A stretch of 20,213 bases of DNA from CAZLGO01 sp964559295 (GCA_964559295.1 CAZLGO010000029.1:1-20213), one strand, 5' to 3'. Shown: positions 6,701 through 14,595, counted from the first letter of the stretch. The notes: generated from the letters alone by a model not told the origin. Numbers and translations: made by a program.

Positions 6701-7729
6701 TTATAAGCTAATAATACTTCCATTAAAGGTTTCAATTTTAATATTCCCTTCAATGTCTTCTACAGTGTATCCTATTTTATAGGCTTTCATATACCTTTTA
6801 ATAATATTTATGGTTCTATCAGCATCTTCCTCTGCTACAATTATCACAAAACCTACTCCCATATTGAATACTCTGTACATCTCTTTCAGGGGTACATTCA
6901 AAGAATATATTGATTTGAAAATCTGGTGGGGCTTAGGTAGATTGCTGATATCATAACCAATACCTTTTTTAAGTCTTTTAAGATTTAAAAATCCACCTCC
7001 TGTTATATGAGCAAGCCCATGAACATCAGCACCTGATTTTAGAATGTCAAGAACAGGTTTTACATAAATTGCAGTCGGTTTTAAAAGTTCTTCACCAACA
7101 GATTTACCTGGATCTGTTGGAAGGGGATCATCAACCTTCAAACCTGCTTTATCGAAAAATACCTTTCTTGCAAGACTCAATCCATTGCTGTGGATTCCGC
7201 TGCTTTCTATTCCAATTACAACGTCTCCATCTTTGATATCATCCCCTGTTACTATCTTATCTGTGTCAACAATACCAATTCCAGTACCTGCAAGGTCGAA
7301 ATCAGTTATTATATCGGGAATAGATGCTGTTTCCCCGCCTATTATTGCAATTTTAGCCTCTCGGGCTCCTTCTGCAAGTCCTTTTCCTATTTGAGCTGCA
7401 ATCTCAGGATCTGGTTTTTCAACAGCCAGATAATCAACCATAGCTACTGGTTCCGCTCCAACACAAAGTATATCATTTACAACCATAGCTACACAGTCAA
7501 TTCCAACAGTATCATATTTATCCATCATTTTTGCAACCAAGATCTTGCTTCCAACCCCATCTGTGCTCATAGCAATTGCTTTATCTCCAAATTTAACAAG
7601 TGCTGCGAAATGACCGGGTTCTGTAATAACATCTCTAAAATAAAGCGTATTTTTTATCTGTGAACTTAATGCAGAGACCGTAGCCTCTTCCAAATTGATA
7701 TCCACTCCTGATTCTCGGTATGTTACCAT
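6701..7729 (-). CDS. purM: Phosphoribosylformylglycinamidine cyclo-ligase (AIR synthetase)
   Basis: PurM closes the imidazole ring: formylglycinamidine ribotide + ATP gives 5-aminoimidazole ribotide, ADP and phosphate, in de novo purine synthesis. The 342-residue length fits the family. Diagnostic blocks include AMSTDGVGSKILVAKMMDKY near residues 52-71, VGIDCVAMVVNDILCVGAEP, IIGGETASIPDI, GIESSGIHSNGLSLAR and LAHITGGGFLNLKRL, which build the ATP-binding and dimer core. The ATG at 7729 is preferred: it has GGTG six bases upstream, whereas the TTG four codons earlier (7741) does not. comC follows 11 bp downstream. Another purine gene, purP, lies 3.6 kb upstream on the same strand. Confidence 0.95.
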   Translation of the reverse strand: MVTYRESGVDINLEEATVSALSSQIKNTLYFRDVITEPGHFAALVKFGDKAIAMSTDGVGSKILVAKMMDKYDTVGIDCVAMVVNDILCVGAEPVAMVDYLAVEKPDPEIAAQIGKGLAEGAREAKIAIIGGETASIPDIITDFDLAGTGIGIVDTDKIVTGDDIKDGDVVIGIESSGIHSNGLSLARKVFFDKAGLKVDDPLPTDPGKSVGEELLKPTAIYVKPVLDILKSGADVHGLAHITGGGFLNLKRLKKGIGYDISNLPKPHQIFKSIYSLNVPLKEMYRVFNMGVGFVIIVAEEDADRTINIIKRYMKAYKIGYTVEDIEGNIKIETFNGSIISL

Positions 7730-7885
7730 GAAATTCACCAATTAACGATCTTTCAGTGATACAAGATATAGTTTATCAAGATCTAATGATTTGCGATTTG
7801 GGTGAGAGAATTTAATGATATTTAAGTGTTTAATTATGAAGGTATTTTTGGAATTGCTTTTTAAATTATTGGCATATTTTTAGGT

Positions 7886-7903
7886 CGATTCTTTTTAGAA
7901 TCG
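7886..7903. repeat. Short perfect hairpin between fttA and purM
   Basis: CGATTCT-TTTT-AGAATCG is a 7-bp perfect stem with a T4 loop, in the 236-bp gap between the end of fttA (7966) and the start of purM (7729). It could shape the 3' end of the fttA transcript; no run of T follows on the minus strand, so I do not call it a terminator. Confidence 0.5.
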
Positions 7904-7924
7904 GTTCAATTAAAACGAATAGTC

Positions 7925-7949
7925 TTTTGATCAAGTTTATTGAAGGTTG
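7925..7949. repeat. Dispersed palindrome, copy 3 (degenerate)
   Basis: TTTTGATCAAGTTTATTG followed by AAGGTTG keeps the lead TTTTGATCAA and the right arm of copies 1, 2 and 4, but the left arm has diverged (AAGTTT for AACCTTT), leaving a weak stem. It is 17 bp past the end of fttA. Confidence 0.6.
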
Positions 7950-7965
7950 TCTTGGATGTTGATTA

Positions 7966-9873
7966 TTATTGAATCCTTATGGTTTCCAGATTCATAGGGG
8001 TCTTTGTTTCAATTTTAAAGCTTCTATAGATGCTTGAAGCAAGATCCATAGTTTTGTAGTTGTCACCGTGGCATACCAGGATTTTCTCTGGTTTTGGAGA
8101 TATTTTTCTCACATAATCCATGAGTTGTTTCCTGTCAGAATGTCCACTGAAACCTTCGATGGTCTTTATATCCATTTTTACATTGAAAACCTTTGTTTTC
8201 CCTTCTTCTTTCAGTGGTATTTCATCCCATCCTTTCTGCAATCTTCTTCCAAGGGATCCTTCTGCCTGATAGCCAACAAAAACCAATGAGTTTCTTTTAT
8301 CTTCACATAAACTTTTGAAATATTCTACAGAATTCCCTCCTGTAAGCATTCCTGAGGTGGAGAGAATTACGGACGGTTCCCCTTCGACGATGTCTATTCT
8401 TTCATCTGTTTTTGTCACTTTCTGGAATACATCAGAAATAAATGGATTTCTTCCAAGATGGAATATCTGATCCCGCAGGTCCTTGCTTAGATATTCGGGC
8501 CTTGCTGTATGGATGGCTGTTGCCTCCCAGATCATTCCATCTATGTAAATTGGGATCTCATCGATGATACCATGCCTTATATATTCATCAAGAACTATCA
8601 TAAGTTCTTGGGCTCTTCCAACTGCAAAAACAGGAATTAGAATTTTCCCGCCTCTTTCTAAAGTGTGATAGATGGTTTTTATAAGTTCTTTTTCTGCGTC
8701 GTTCCTCGTTGCTTGCACATCTTCATGCCCACCGTAAGTGCTTTCCATAACAAGTGATTCTATTCTTGGGAATTTATACACAGCAGGTTCCAAGAGCCTG
8801 CTCCTTTCGAATTTGAAATCTCCTGTGTAGACAAGGTTATGTTGACCATCTCCTATGTGTAGATGGATCATAGCTGATCCTAATATATGCCCTGCGTTAT
8901 GAAGAGTCAAACGAACATCTGGTGCTATATCAGTTACTTCACCGTAATCAAGAGTTATTGTGCGCTTAACACATTCTTTCACATCTTTTACATTAAAGGG
9001 AAGCGGATGATCCTCACGATGGGCGATGTCTATGTGATCCAGCTGGAGCAGAGTCATCAGGTCCCTTGTTGGGGTTGTACAATAAACAGGTCCTTGATAT
9101 CCATAGTGGTAAAGATATGGCAGAAAACCTGAGTGATCAAGGTGGGCGTGGGATATTATAACCGCATCCAAGTTGTCGAGAACAAATTCAGGGACATTTA
9201 AATATGGATATGAACCCTTTTCATCTGTTCCTGCAATGTTTACCCCACAGTCCAGTAGTATCTTGCTATTGGGTGTTTGTAAGAATAAACAAGATCTTCC
9301 AACCTCTCTAAATCCTCCAAGGGATGTTAATCTCGTCCATCCGTCTTCGGTTTCAATATCCCGATGGATTCTATTCCCCAACTGTTGCAGGATTTTTTTT
9401 CTTTCTTTACTGTTTTTTCGCAATGTTCTTCTTATTCTTTTTATAATATCAGAAGAAATTGGCGGAGTTCTAAGAATTTTGGGTGCCCATCCAATTTGTT
9501 TTGCTATTTCTCTTGAGGTTATACCATATTTACCGATTACAAGTCCTGGTTTTCTTGCTTCTATTATGACCTCACAGGTCACATCGTCAAAAGATATATT
9601 GGTTATGTTAGCCTCATCTGGAACTATCTCATGAATCTTGCGGATGGATTTTTCTGGGTCCATAAGGACTGAGCGGTCTGAGCGGATTACTATTCTCTTT
9701 CTGATGTCCTTTGCAAGGTCCCTTATAAGCTCACCATTTTCTGTTATGATCTCTGGGTTTTTGGTGTAGATTACAACCTCAGGACCTTCAAATTCCACTT
9801 TTGCCACTTGTACTTTCTTTGGCAACCTTTCTAAGATAGTATTTTTGATTTCCTCAAGAATCTCTGGACTCAT
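7966..9873 (-). CDS. fttA: KH/beta-CASP ribonuclease, archaeal termination factor aCPSF1
   Basis: This 635-residue protein is a full-length archaeal CPSF73 homologue. In the archaeal transcription cycle it cleaves nascent RNA 3' ends at U-rich sites and releases RNA polymerase. Two KH-type RNA-binding domains occupy about 1-140, the second with the loop IGKYG at 113-117. The metallo-beta-lactamase fold follows: Asp208, then SHAHLDHSG (His242, His244, Asp246, His247), His329 and Asp352 as zinc ligands. The beta-CASP insert begins near VMESTYGG (375-382) and has IPVFAVGRAQE; the late motifs are FSGHSD (His578) and VCHGD (His602). All catalytic residues are present. GTGATG just before the ATG at 9873 resembles the local RBS style. 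psmB lies 102 bp upstream on the same strand. As I recall, the Methanothermobacter homologue MTH1203 has a solved structure. Confidence 0.95.
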   Translation of the reverse strand: MSPEILEEIKNTILERLPKKVQVAKVEFEGPEVVIYTKNPEIITENGELIRDLAKDIRKRIVIRSDRSVLMDPEKSIRKIHEIVPDEANITNISFDDVTCEVIIEARKPGLVIGKYGITSREIAKQIGWAPKILRTPPISSDIIKRIRRTLRKNSKERKKILQQLGNRIHRDIETEDGWTRLTSLGGFREVGRSCLFLQTPNSKILLDCGVNIAGTDEKGSYPYLNVPEFVLDNLDAVIISHAHLDHSGFLPYLYHYGYQGPVYCTTPTRDLMTLLQLDHIDIAHREDHPLPFNVKDVKECVKRTITLDYGEVTDIAPDVRLTLHNAGHILGSAMIHLHIGDGQHNLVYTGDFKFERSRLLEPAVYKFPRIESLVMESTYGGHEDVQATRNDAEKELIKTIYHTLERGGKILIPVFAVGRAQELMIVLDEYIRHGIIDEIPIYIDGMIWEATAIHTARPEYLSKDLRDQIFHLGRNPFISDVFQKVTKTDERIDIVEGEPSVILSTSGMLTGGNSVEYFKSLCEDKRNSLVFVGYQAEGSLGRRLQKGWDEIPLKEEGKTKVFNVKMDIKTIEGFSGHSDRKQLMDYVRKISPKPEKILVCHGDNYKTMDLASSIYRSFKIETKTPMNLETIRIQ

Positions 9874-9975
9874 AACATCACTTTAAAAAATAAAAAATCT
9901 TATAAGCTGCGTTTTACATTTTTATGAAGCTCTTAGAAATTAAAGAAGAATTTTAAATAAATCGATATTAAAAAA

Positions 9976-10605
9976 TTAACTAAGTTCTTTAAATTTTTTT
10001 TCTACCTCTTCATCAGGTAACCTCTTAAAACCTTCCTCAGTTACGGTTGCAACTAAAATTCCATTGCCTGATGCTATATCTCTTTCCATTGCGGATTTTA
10101 AAGCTCGAATAACAAGATCAACACCTTCTTCAACATACATATCTTCGCTATATCTATCTTCCAGCACACCATAGGCTATAGGTGATCCAGACCCTGTTGC
10201 AATCATGTTATCCTCTATCATACCACCTGTAGGGTCAATTGAATATACCCTTGGTCCTTTATCATCAACGCCTCCTAAGAGGGTTTGAACAAAGTATGGG
10301 AACATTCTTGATGAATGCAGAATGTTTGCAGTGAGTGTTGCGGCAGATTCAACACTTATTCTCACTCCCTGTCTCATTTTATAAAGAGCTGCTTCAGCAC
10401 TTATTAATTTCATCAGGCTTTGAGCATCTGAAACAGCTCCTGCTATAGTAGCTCCAAGGTGCTCATCAATCTTAAAGATCTTCTCTGCAACTTTATGGGC
10501 AATTAGATAACCCATCACAGCTCTTTTTTCGGTAGCAAAAACAACTCCATCTTTACATTTTAAACCGACAGTCGTAGTACCTTTTAATTGATCTTTGTTA
10601 TCCAT
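9976..10605 (-). CDS. psmB: 20S proteasome beta subunit
   Basis: This 209-residue precursor forms the catalytic beta rings of the archaeal 20S proteasome, which degrades unfolded or tagged proteins in the cytoplasm with alpha rings and a PAN-type ATPase. A nine-residue propeptide ends in LKG; autocleavage before TTTVG exposes Thr10 as the N-terminal nucleophile. In mature numbering Glu17 (residue 26) and Lys33 (residue 42, in AEKIFKID) complete the active site. Further hallmarks are LLGGVDDKGPRVYSIDPTGG, ATGSGSPIAYGVLEDRYSED and GNGILVATVTEEG. The RBS GGGGTG lies six bases before the ATG. A minus-strand TATA-like box lies about 65 bp upstream. fttA follows 102 bp downstream. Confidence 0.97.
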   Translation of the reverse strand: MDNKDQLKGTTTVGLKCKDGVVFATEKRAVMGYLIAHKVAEKIFKIDEHLGATIAGAVSDAQSLMKLISAEAALYKMRQGVRISVESAATLTANILHSSRMFPYFVQTLLGGVDDKGPRVYSIDPTGGMIEDNMIATGSGSPIAYGVLEDRYSEDMYVEEGVDLVIRALKSAMERDIASGNGILVATVTEEGFKRLPDEEVEKKFKELS

Positions 10606-10667
10606 AAATACACCCCTGAATAAAAAAACAACAGAAAAAGGGTTTCTACACCTATCTTGAAGTTCAT

Positions 10668-10677
10668 ATTATATAAA
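10668..10677 (-). promoter_or_regulatory. Probable TATA box for psmB
   Basis: On the minus strand the sequence reads TTTATATAAT, a good archaeal TATA box, about 65 bp before the psmB start. Transcription starting 22-27 bases downstream would leave a leader of about 35-40 bases containing the GGGGTG ribosome binding site. Confidence 0.55.
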
Positions 10678-10725
10678 TGTTACTGGTTTTATGTTATCTT
10701 TCTTCAACTTGTAGAGTTGTTGGTT

Positions 10726-10848
10726 ATTATAGTCAAGTGCAAAAGTTTTTAGTATTAGTTCAACGAAAGCTCTAAAAATTGGATTTAATCCATTTATCTG
10801 GGATTTTTGGGAATCATAAGTTTAATTACTTATGCACATGACTATAAT
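10726..10848. other. 123-bp structured intergenic segment with inverted ends
   Basis: The 706-bp gap between psmB and purP (10606-11311) has no gene. In it, ATTATAGTCAAGTGC (10726-10740) and GCACATGACTATAAT (10834-10848) are 15-bp inverted repeats with one mismatch. They enclose TGGATTTAATCCA near 10779-10791 and the exact hairpin CATAAGT-TTAATT-ACTTATG (10815-10834). Such nested symmetry fits a small MITE-like element or a structured RNA. No promoter or coding frame can be assigned with confidence. Confidence 0.5.
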
Positions 10849-11088
10849 ATCGTTTTTAGCTATAGAGCGAATTTTTTGTTTTCTACACGATAATATTTTT
10901 TTTTGCCTATATGAAACGGGTTGAAAAATGGAATATGGGGAATTGAATATTAAGGCCGATACTCTCTTTAAAGATTCTAAAGGAATTTAAATAAATAAAA
11001 ACGTTGCCAAAAGGAATTAAATTATAGTTTAGATTCATTAAAAGTTTTAGGACATGATCAAAGATAGGGAATTGTTTTTAATTAGAAT

Positions 11089-11172
11089 ATGATCCAAACT
11101 AACATCAAACCAAACAAAGTTTGATCAACCTTTTCTAAAGGTTGATGGGAAATGATCCAAACTAACATCAAA
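11089..11172. repeat. 21-bp direct repeats flanking a palindrome
   Basis: ATGATCCAAACTAACATCAAA occurs exactly at 11089-11109 and 11152-11172. The 42 bases between contain CAAAC-AAA-GTTTG and copy 4 of the dispersed palindrome. The arrangement looks like a palindromic insertion framed by duplicated flank, or a 63-bp tandem duplication that later diverged. Confidence 0.85.
11120..11146. repeat. Dispersed palindrome, copy 4
   Basis: TTTGATCAACCTTTTCTAAA followed by GGTTGAT. Arms ATCAACCTTT and AAAGGTTGAT pair perfectly (10 bp) around a three-base loop. This is the best-preserved copy of the family and is framed by 21-bp direct repeats. Confidence 0.85.
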
Positions 11173-11311
11173 ACCGATGGAAAGCCCGAATGTTCATTTT
11201 TTTAATTGGATCTTCAACATTCCGTAGCTTAGCAGGTGAAAACTTATAAAACACAAGATTATCTGCTCTATTAATGCTGCCAACCGCAAAAATAAAGAAA
11301 GGTTATTTAAA

Positions 11312-12403
11312 TCAGGTGATGAGCTCATCTATTCTATCTTTTTCTATTCCATTTTTGATCTCCCGGGCTATTCTGCGCCCCATACTCATAAACTCTCCAA
11401 ACAAGAGATAGCTGTATGAAGATGCATGCATAAATGTATTTGTACCTCCATCTGAACGTGCACTCATCTCAAAGACCACTATTTCAAGATCATCTGTACA
11501 GAGGCTCTGCAGACAGAAAGGACCATTCATTCCAGGTGGAACTAAATTTCGAGCGGCTTCAACAAGTCTATCTCCAATATCAAACACCTGTGGAAGCAGT
11601 GATTCTCTCATAACCACAGGGAAGTTACCTGTTATAACGTATGATGGATCCATTAGAATATCAAGCTGATCTTTAGCCGGAATTCTACACAGACCATCTA
11701 TGTTTGATTCAAATCTACGATCCATGCCCAAAACTTCAACCTCATCTTTTAGTACAGAATAAAAGTATTGAATACAATAATTACATCCTGAGACGTATTC
11801 TTCAATATGTGCTTTTTTGATGTCTTCTTCTTGGATCCACCCTCTGTGTATCATAGATGCTATCTTCTCATCGAACTCTTCAGGTGAGGATGCAACGAAG
11901 TATCCTTTTCCGCCTCTGGCTCCTGGAAACTTTACCATAACTGTTCTATCGATTTCATGGTGATTTTTGTATTTTTTTGGAATTCTAATGCCTCCTTCCA
12001 CCATTAGCTTTCTTTCAAGTTCCCTTTCAGATTCCCACCTTAGAATGTCTCTGTTTCCAAACATAGGTACATAAAAATCCTCTTCAATACGATCAAGTCC
12101 AGCGTAGGCAACAAAGGATCCATGTGGAACTACGATACTATTCATATCCCTCAACTTATCCTGAACATCATCATTTACTATTTCACTGAACTTATCTACC
12201 ATTATGTATTCATCTGCCACTCTGAATCGTTTATATGGAACTTCTCTTCCCTTTTCGCAAACAACTGCTGACTTAAACCCTTCTTCTTTTGCTCCTTTTA
12301 GAATATGTAGGGATGTATGACTGCCCAAGGTCGCAACAGTTATTTCATTTTTGTTGTATTCATCCAGGATTTCAGAAATTTCCTTTTTCTTTATTTTGCT
12401 CAT
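11312..12403 (-). CDS. purP: Formate-dependent FAICAR synthetase
   Basis: PurP uses ATP and free formate to formylate AICAR to FAICAR, the ninth step of purine synthesis in archaea that lack the folate-dependent PurH transformylase. The 363-residue length fits the family. The N-terminal domain has TVATLGSHTSLHILKGAKEE and SIVVPHGSFVAYAGLD; the ATP-grasp part has PMFGNRDILRWESER, VMVKFPGARGGKGYFVAS with its glycine-rich loop, and the C-terminal NGPFCLQSLCTDDLEIVVFE and EMSARSDGGTN, where the metal and nucleotide acidic ligands lie. GGAGG seven bases before the ATG fixes the start. A TATA-like box and a perfect palindrome lie in its leader region (12433-12501). The downstream side is the long structured gap before psmB. 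Confidence 0.95.
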   Translation of the reverse strand: MSKIKKKEISEILDEYNKNEITVATLGSHTSLHILKGAKEEGFKSAVVCEKGREVPYKRFRVADEYIMVDKFSEIVNDDVQDKLRDMNSIVVPHGSFVAYAGLDRIEEDFYVPMFGNRDILRWESERELERKLMVEGGIRIPKKYKNHHEIDRTVMVKFPGARGGKGYFVASSPEEFDEKIASMIHRGWIQEEDIKKAHIEEYVSGCNYCIQYFYSVLKDEVEVLGMDRRFESNIDGLCRIPAKDQLDILMDPSYVITGNFPVVMRESLLPQVFDIGDRLVEAARNLVPPGMNGPFCLQSLCTDDLEIVVFEMSARSDGGTNTFMHASSYSYLLFGEFMSMGRRIAREIKNGIEKDRIDELIT

Positions 12404-12432
12404 TTTGAATCCTCCTTAGTCAACCATAAAAT

Positions 12433-12449
12433 ATGTTGAATCACAACAT
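12433..12449 (-). promoter_or_regulatory. Palindrome in purP leader, possible operator
   Basis: ATGTTG-AATCA-CAACAT is a perfect 6+5+6 inverted repeat. It lies between the purP RBS and the TATA-like box, where a repressor could block transcription. No regulator is known to me for this site. Confidence 0.4.
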
Positions 12450-12485
12450 TGGATATGATTTTTTTCTGATAGTAATTATCTTCGC

Positions 12486-12501
12486 TTTTTTTATATATAT
12501 C
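12486..12501 (-). promoter_or_regulatory. Probable TATA box for purP
   Basis: On the minus strand the sequence reads GATATATATAAAAAAA, following a GC-containing stretch that could serve as BRE. It is about 85-95 bp before the purP ATG. The remaining bases up to 12700 hold no gene and no clear structure. Confidence 0.5.
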
Positions 12502-12699
12502 GCATCTAACTATTTAACATGAAAAACGTTGTTTTCAATCTTTCAAAACTTTAAAAAGCAAAATATAAAGGTATTAGGTCTGTAAGGACTTTTGATCGAG
12601 AAAATCCATCTTCTTTTAGCCTTTAGGCAATTTTCTACTTTCTGCATCCACTACAAAACAATAAGGTATTTGAATCATGTTGATGATTTTCACACCGCT

Positions 12700-12708
12700 G
12701 TATAAACC
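12700..12708 (+). promoter_or_regulatory. Possible TATA box for taw2
   Basis: GTATAAACC lies about 17 bases before the first ATG (12718) and about 35 before the second (12739). With the usual 22-27-base spacing, transcription would begin between the two ATGs, giving a nearly leaderless message that starts at the second. An alternative box, AATATAAAGG, lies near 12560. Confidence 0.4.
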
Positions 12709-12738
12709 ATATTTAACATGCCCAACATATCATACAAC

Positions 12739-13464
12739 ATGGGGTGGAAGATCATAGGAGATGTCCTGGTTTTAAATAAGGATGTTTTGGATGCACAAAA
12801 ACTTTTGGAGATACCAAATGTTAATACTGTGGTTAAATTAGACCGTATAGAAGGTCGTAAAAGAAAACCAAAGGTTAAAGTCCTTATAGGGGATAACACA
12901 AAGACCATCCATAGGGAAAATAATTGTCTTTTTAAGCTGGATGTCTCCAAGGTCATGTGGTCTAAAGGCAATACCACAGAGAGGATGAGAATTGCAAACC
13001 TGGTTGAGGAAGGTGAGGTTGTTGTAGACATGTTTGCTGGGATTGGTTACTTTTCAATACCTATGGCTGTACACTCAAGACCAAAGAAGGTCTATTCCAT
13101 AGAAATAAATCCAGTTGCATATTACTATTTGGGTGAAAATATCAAACTAAACAGAGTACAGGGTATAGTAGAACCAATGCTTGGGGATTGTAGGGAAGTT
13201 ACTCCAAGGGGTGTTGCAGACAGGGTCCTGATGGGTTATTTAGGAAATACACACCAGTATCTTGATGTAGCGTTAAATACTTTGAATGGTGGAGGGATTA
13301 TTCACTATCACGAGGCTGTTCCTGAGAAAATAAGATTCGAAAGACCAATAAAGAGAATAAGAGAAGCTGCAAATGGCCGAAAAGTTAAAATATTAAACAA
13401 AAGAGTGATAAAGAGATATTCTCCTGGAGTAGATCATGTGGTGGTGGATGCAATGGTGTTTTAA
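12739..13464 (+). CDS. taw2: tRNA(Phe) wyosine aminocarboxypropyltransferase Taw2
   Basis: The 241-residue protein is a Trm5/TYW2-type class I SAM enzyme. Taw2 moves the 3-amino-3-carboxypropyl group of SAM to C7 of 4-demethylwyosine at position 37 of tRNA(Phe). Visible blocks are an N-terminal KIIGDVLVL start, CLFKLDVSKVMWSKGN, the SAM site VVVDMFAGIGYFSIPMA, YSIEINPVAYYYLGENIKLN, the Taw2-like VLMGYLGNTHQYLD and the C-terminal SPGVDHVVVDA. Full Trm5 enzymes have a Pro-rich motif where MGYLGNTH occurs here. A longer frame opens at ATG 12718, but homologues begin at the MGWKIIGD position as I recall, and the TATA spacing also favours 12739. No Shine-Dalgarno is visible. A nitroreductase gene starts 16 bp after the stop. 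Confidence 0.88.
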   Translation: MGWKIIGDVLVLNKDVLDAQKLLEIPNVNTVVKLDRIEGRKRKPKVKVLIGDNTKTIHRENNCLFKLDVSKVMWSKGNTTERMRIANLVEEGEVVVDMFAGIGYFSIPMAVHSRPKKVYSIEINPVAYYYLGENIKLNRVQGIVEPMLGDCREVTPRGVADRVLMGYLGNTHQYLDVALNTLNGGGIIHYHEAVPEKIRFERPIKRIREAANGRKVKILNKRVIKRYSPGVDHVVVDAMVF

Positions 13465-13480
13465 TTTGGATGGTGATAAT

Positions 13481-14002
13481 ATGGACATATTTGAAGCTAT
13501 TAGAGAAAGAAGAAGCGTGCGAAAATTTGAAAAAAGACCTGTTGAAGACAACTTGATTGAAGGGATAATAAAAGCCGGAACATGGGCACCTTCAGCAGGT
13601 AATTTACAAAGCTGGGAGTTTGTGGTGGTGAAAGATCCAGGAACTAAGACAAAACTTGCAGTTGCAGCCTATATGCAGGATTTTATAGCAGAAGCACCTG
13701 TTATAATCGTACCTTGTGCAAACAAGAAAAGATCAGCCATTAGATACGGTGAGAGGGGAAGATCCCTTTATTGTATACAAGACACAGCATGCGCAACTCA
13801 AAACATGCTTCTTACCATCCATGCACTTGGATTAGGCGCTTGCTGGGTTGGAGCATTTGACGAAGATGCTGCTGCAACCATATTAAAAATTCCAGAAGGT
13901 GTAAGACCGGTTGCGTTGATTCCATTGGGTTATCCTGATGAGAAACCTTATCCACCTCCAAGAAAAGATGTTGAGGAAGTTATACATTACGAAAAGTTCT
14001 AA
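13481..14002 (+). CDS. Nitroreductase-family FMN oxidoreductase
   Basis: A 173-residue member of the nitroreductase fold, normally a homodimer binding FMN and using NAD(P)H (or other reductants in methanogens) to reduce an unspecified substrate. FMN-contact features are RERRSVRKFE at 8-17, APSAGNLQSWEF at 36-47, and LGLGACWVGAFDED at 116-129 near the re-face; ALIPLGYPDEKP close to the end is typical of the family. GGTGATAAT directly before the ATG at 13481 fixes the start; the upstream open codons overlap the end of taw2 and are not used. The gene is second in a three-gene unit and ends 2 bp before the DUF429 gene. Its substrate cannot be inferred from its neighbours. Confidence 0.9.
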   Translation: MDIFEAIRERRSVRKFEKRPVEDNLIEGIIKAGTWAPSAGNLQSWEFVVVKDPGTKTKLAVAAYMQDFIAEAPVIIVPCANKKRSAIRYGERGRSLYCIQDTACATQNMLLTIHALGLGACWVGAFDEDAAATILKIPEGVRPVALIPLGYPDEKPYPPPRKDVEEVIHYEKF

Positions 14003-14004
14003 AA

Positions 14005-14595
14005 ATGAAGATCGTAGGGATCGATTTAGCAGGAAAACCCGAAAATCCAACTGGATTTTGTGTTTTAGATGACCAAAAGTTTATTTTTAGGGTAGTTTAT
14101 AAAGATGAAGAAATATTAAAGAAAATAGATGAAATAGATCCATCTTTGGTAGCTGTTGATGCTCCACTTTCTCTTCCAAAGGGTAGATGTTGCCTTAGAA
14201 AGAATTGTAGCTGTAGAAAGATTGGAGGGGATTTTAGAGCAGCGGACATAGAGATGCGAAAATACGGAAGGGTCTTACCTCTTAGTTTTCATGGCATGAG
14301 AATGCTCACAGAAAGAGGGATAAAACTCGCTGCCAAATTAAAAAAACACGATATTATAGAAGTACATCCAAGGACAACACAGAGGATTTTAGGATTTGAG
14401 AATTTATATCATGATTTGGGGAGATATTTCAAACTACCCAAAAAGGTTACAGATCATGAGTTGGATGCTGCATTGGCTGCCATAACTGGACTTTTTTGCA
14501 CTAGAAACAGATTTATAGAGGTTGGTGATCCTCAAGAAGGCACTATCATTCTTCCCAAAAATAAAAAGGATTTTAAAATGCTTTTTGGACCATAA
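14005..14595 (+). CDS. DUF429 protein, predicted RNase H-like fold
   Basis: This 196-residue protein fits the DUF429 family, whose fold resembles RNase H. The scattered acidic residues expected of that fold are visible: Asp7 in GIDLAG, Asp52 in AVDAPLSLP, Glu119 in EVHPR, and Asp150/Asp154 in DHELDAALAAITG. Function is not established for the family; nuclease activity is only predicted. A cysteine-rich insert, CCLRKNCSC at 62-70, directly follows AVDAPLSLPKG and could bind a metal. The ATG lies 2 bp after the nitroreductase stop without its own RBS, so translation is probably coupled. The gene is the last of the plus-strand unit. Confidence 0.8.
   Translation: MKIVGIDLAGKPENPTGFCVLDDQKFIFRVVYKDEEILKKIDEIDPSLVAVDAPLSLPKGRCCLRKNCSCRKIGGDFRAADIEMRKYGRVLPLSFHGMRMLTERGIKLAAKLKKHDIIEVHPRTTQRILGFENLYHDLGRYFKLPKKVTDHELDAALAAITGLFCTRNRFIEVGDPQEGTIILPKNKKDFKMLFGP

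Noticed and set aside
7742..7965. Intrinsic terminator after fttA
   Set aside because: The hairpin at 7886-7903 has no T run on the transcript side, and archaeal termination by FttA uses U-rich tracts rather than hairpins.
9173..9634. 153-codon plus-strand frame opposite fttA
   Set aside because: It is a shadow of the strongly conserved KH/beta-CASP gene on the other strand.
11218..11290. tRNA-like start (CCGTAGCTTAGCAGGTG) near 11221
   Set aside because: No T-arm GGTTC-type sequence, no anticodon stem and no acceptor pairing follow within tRNA length.
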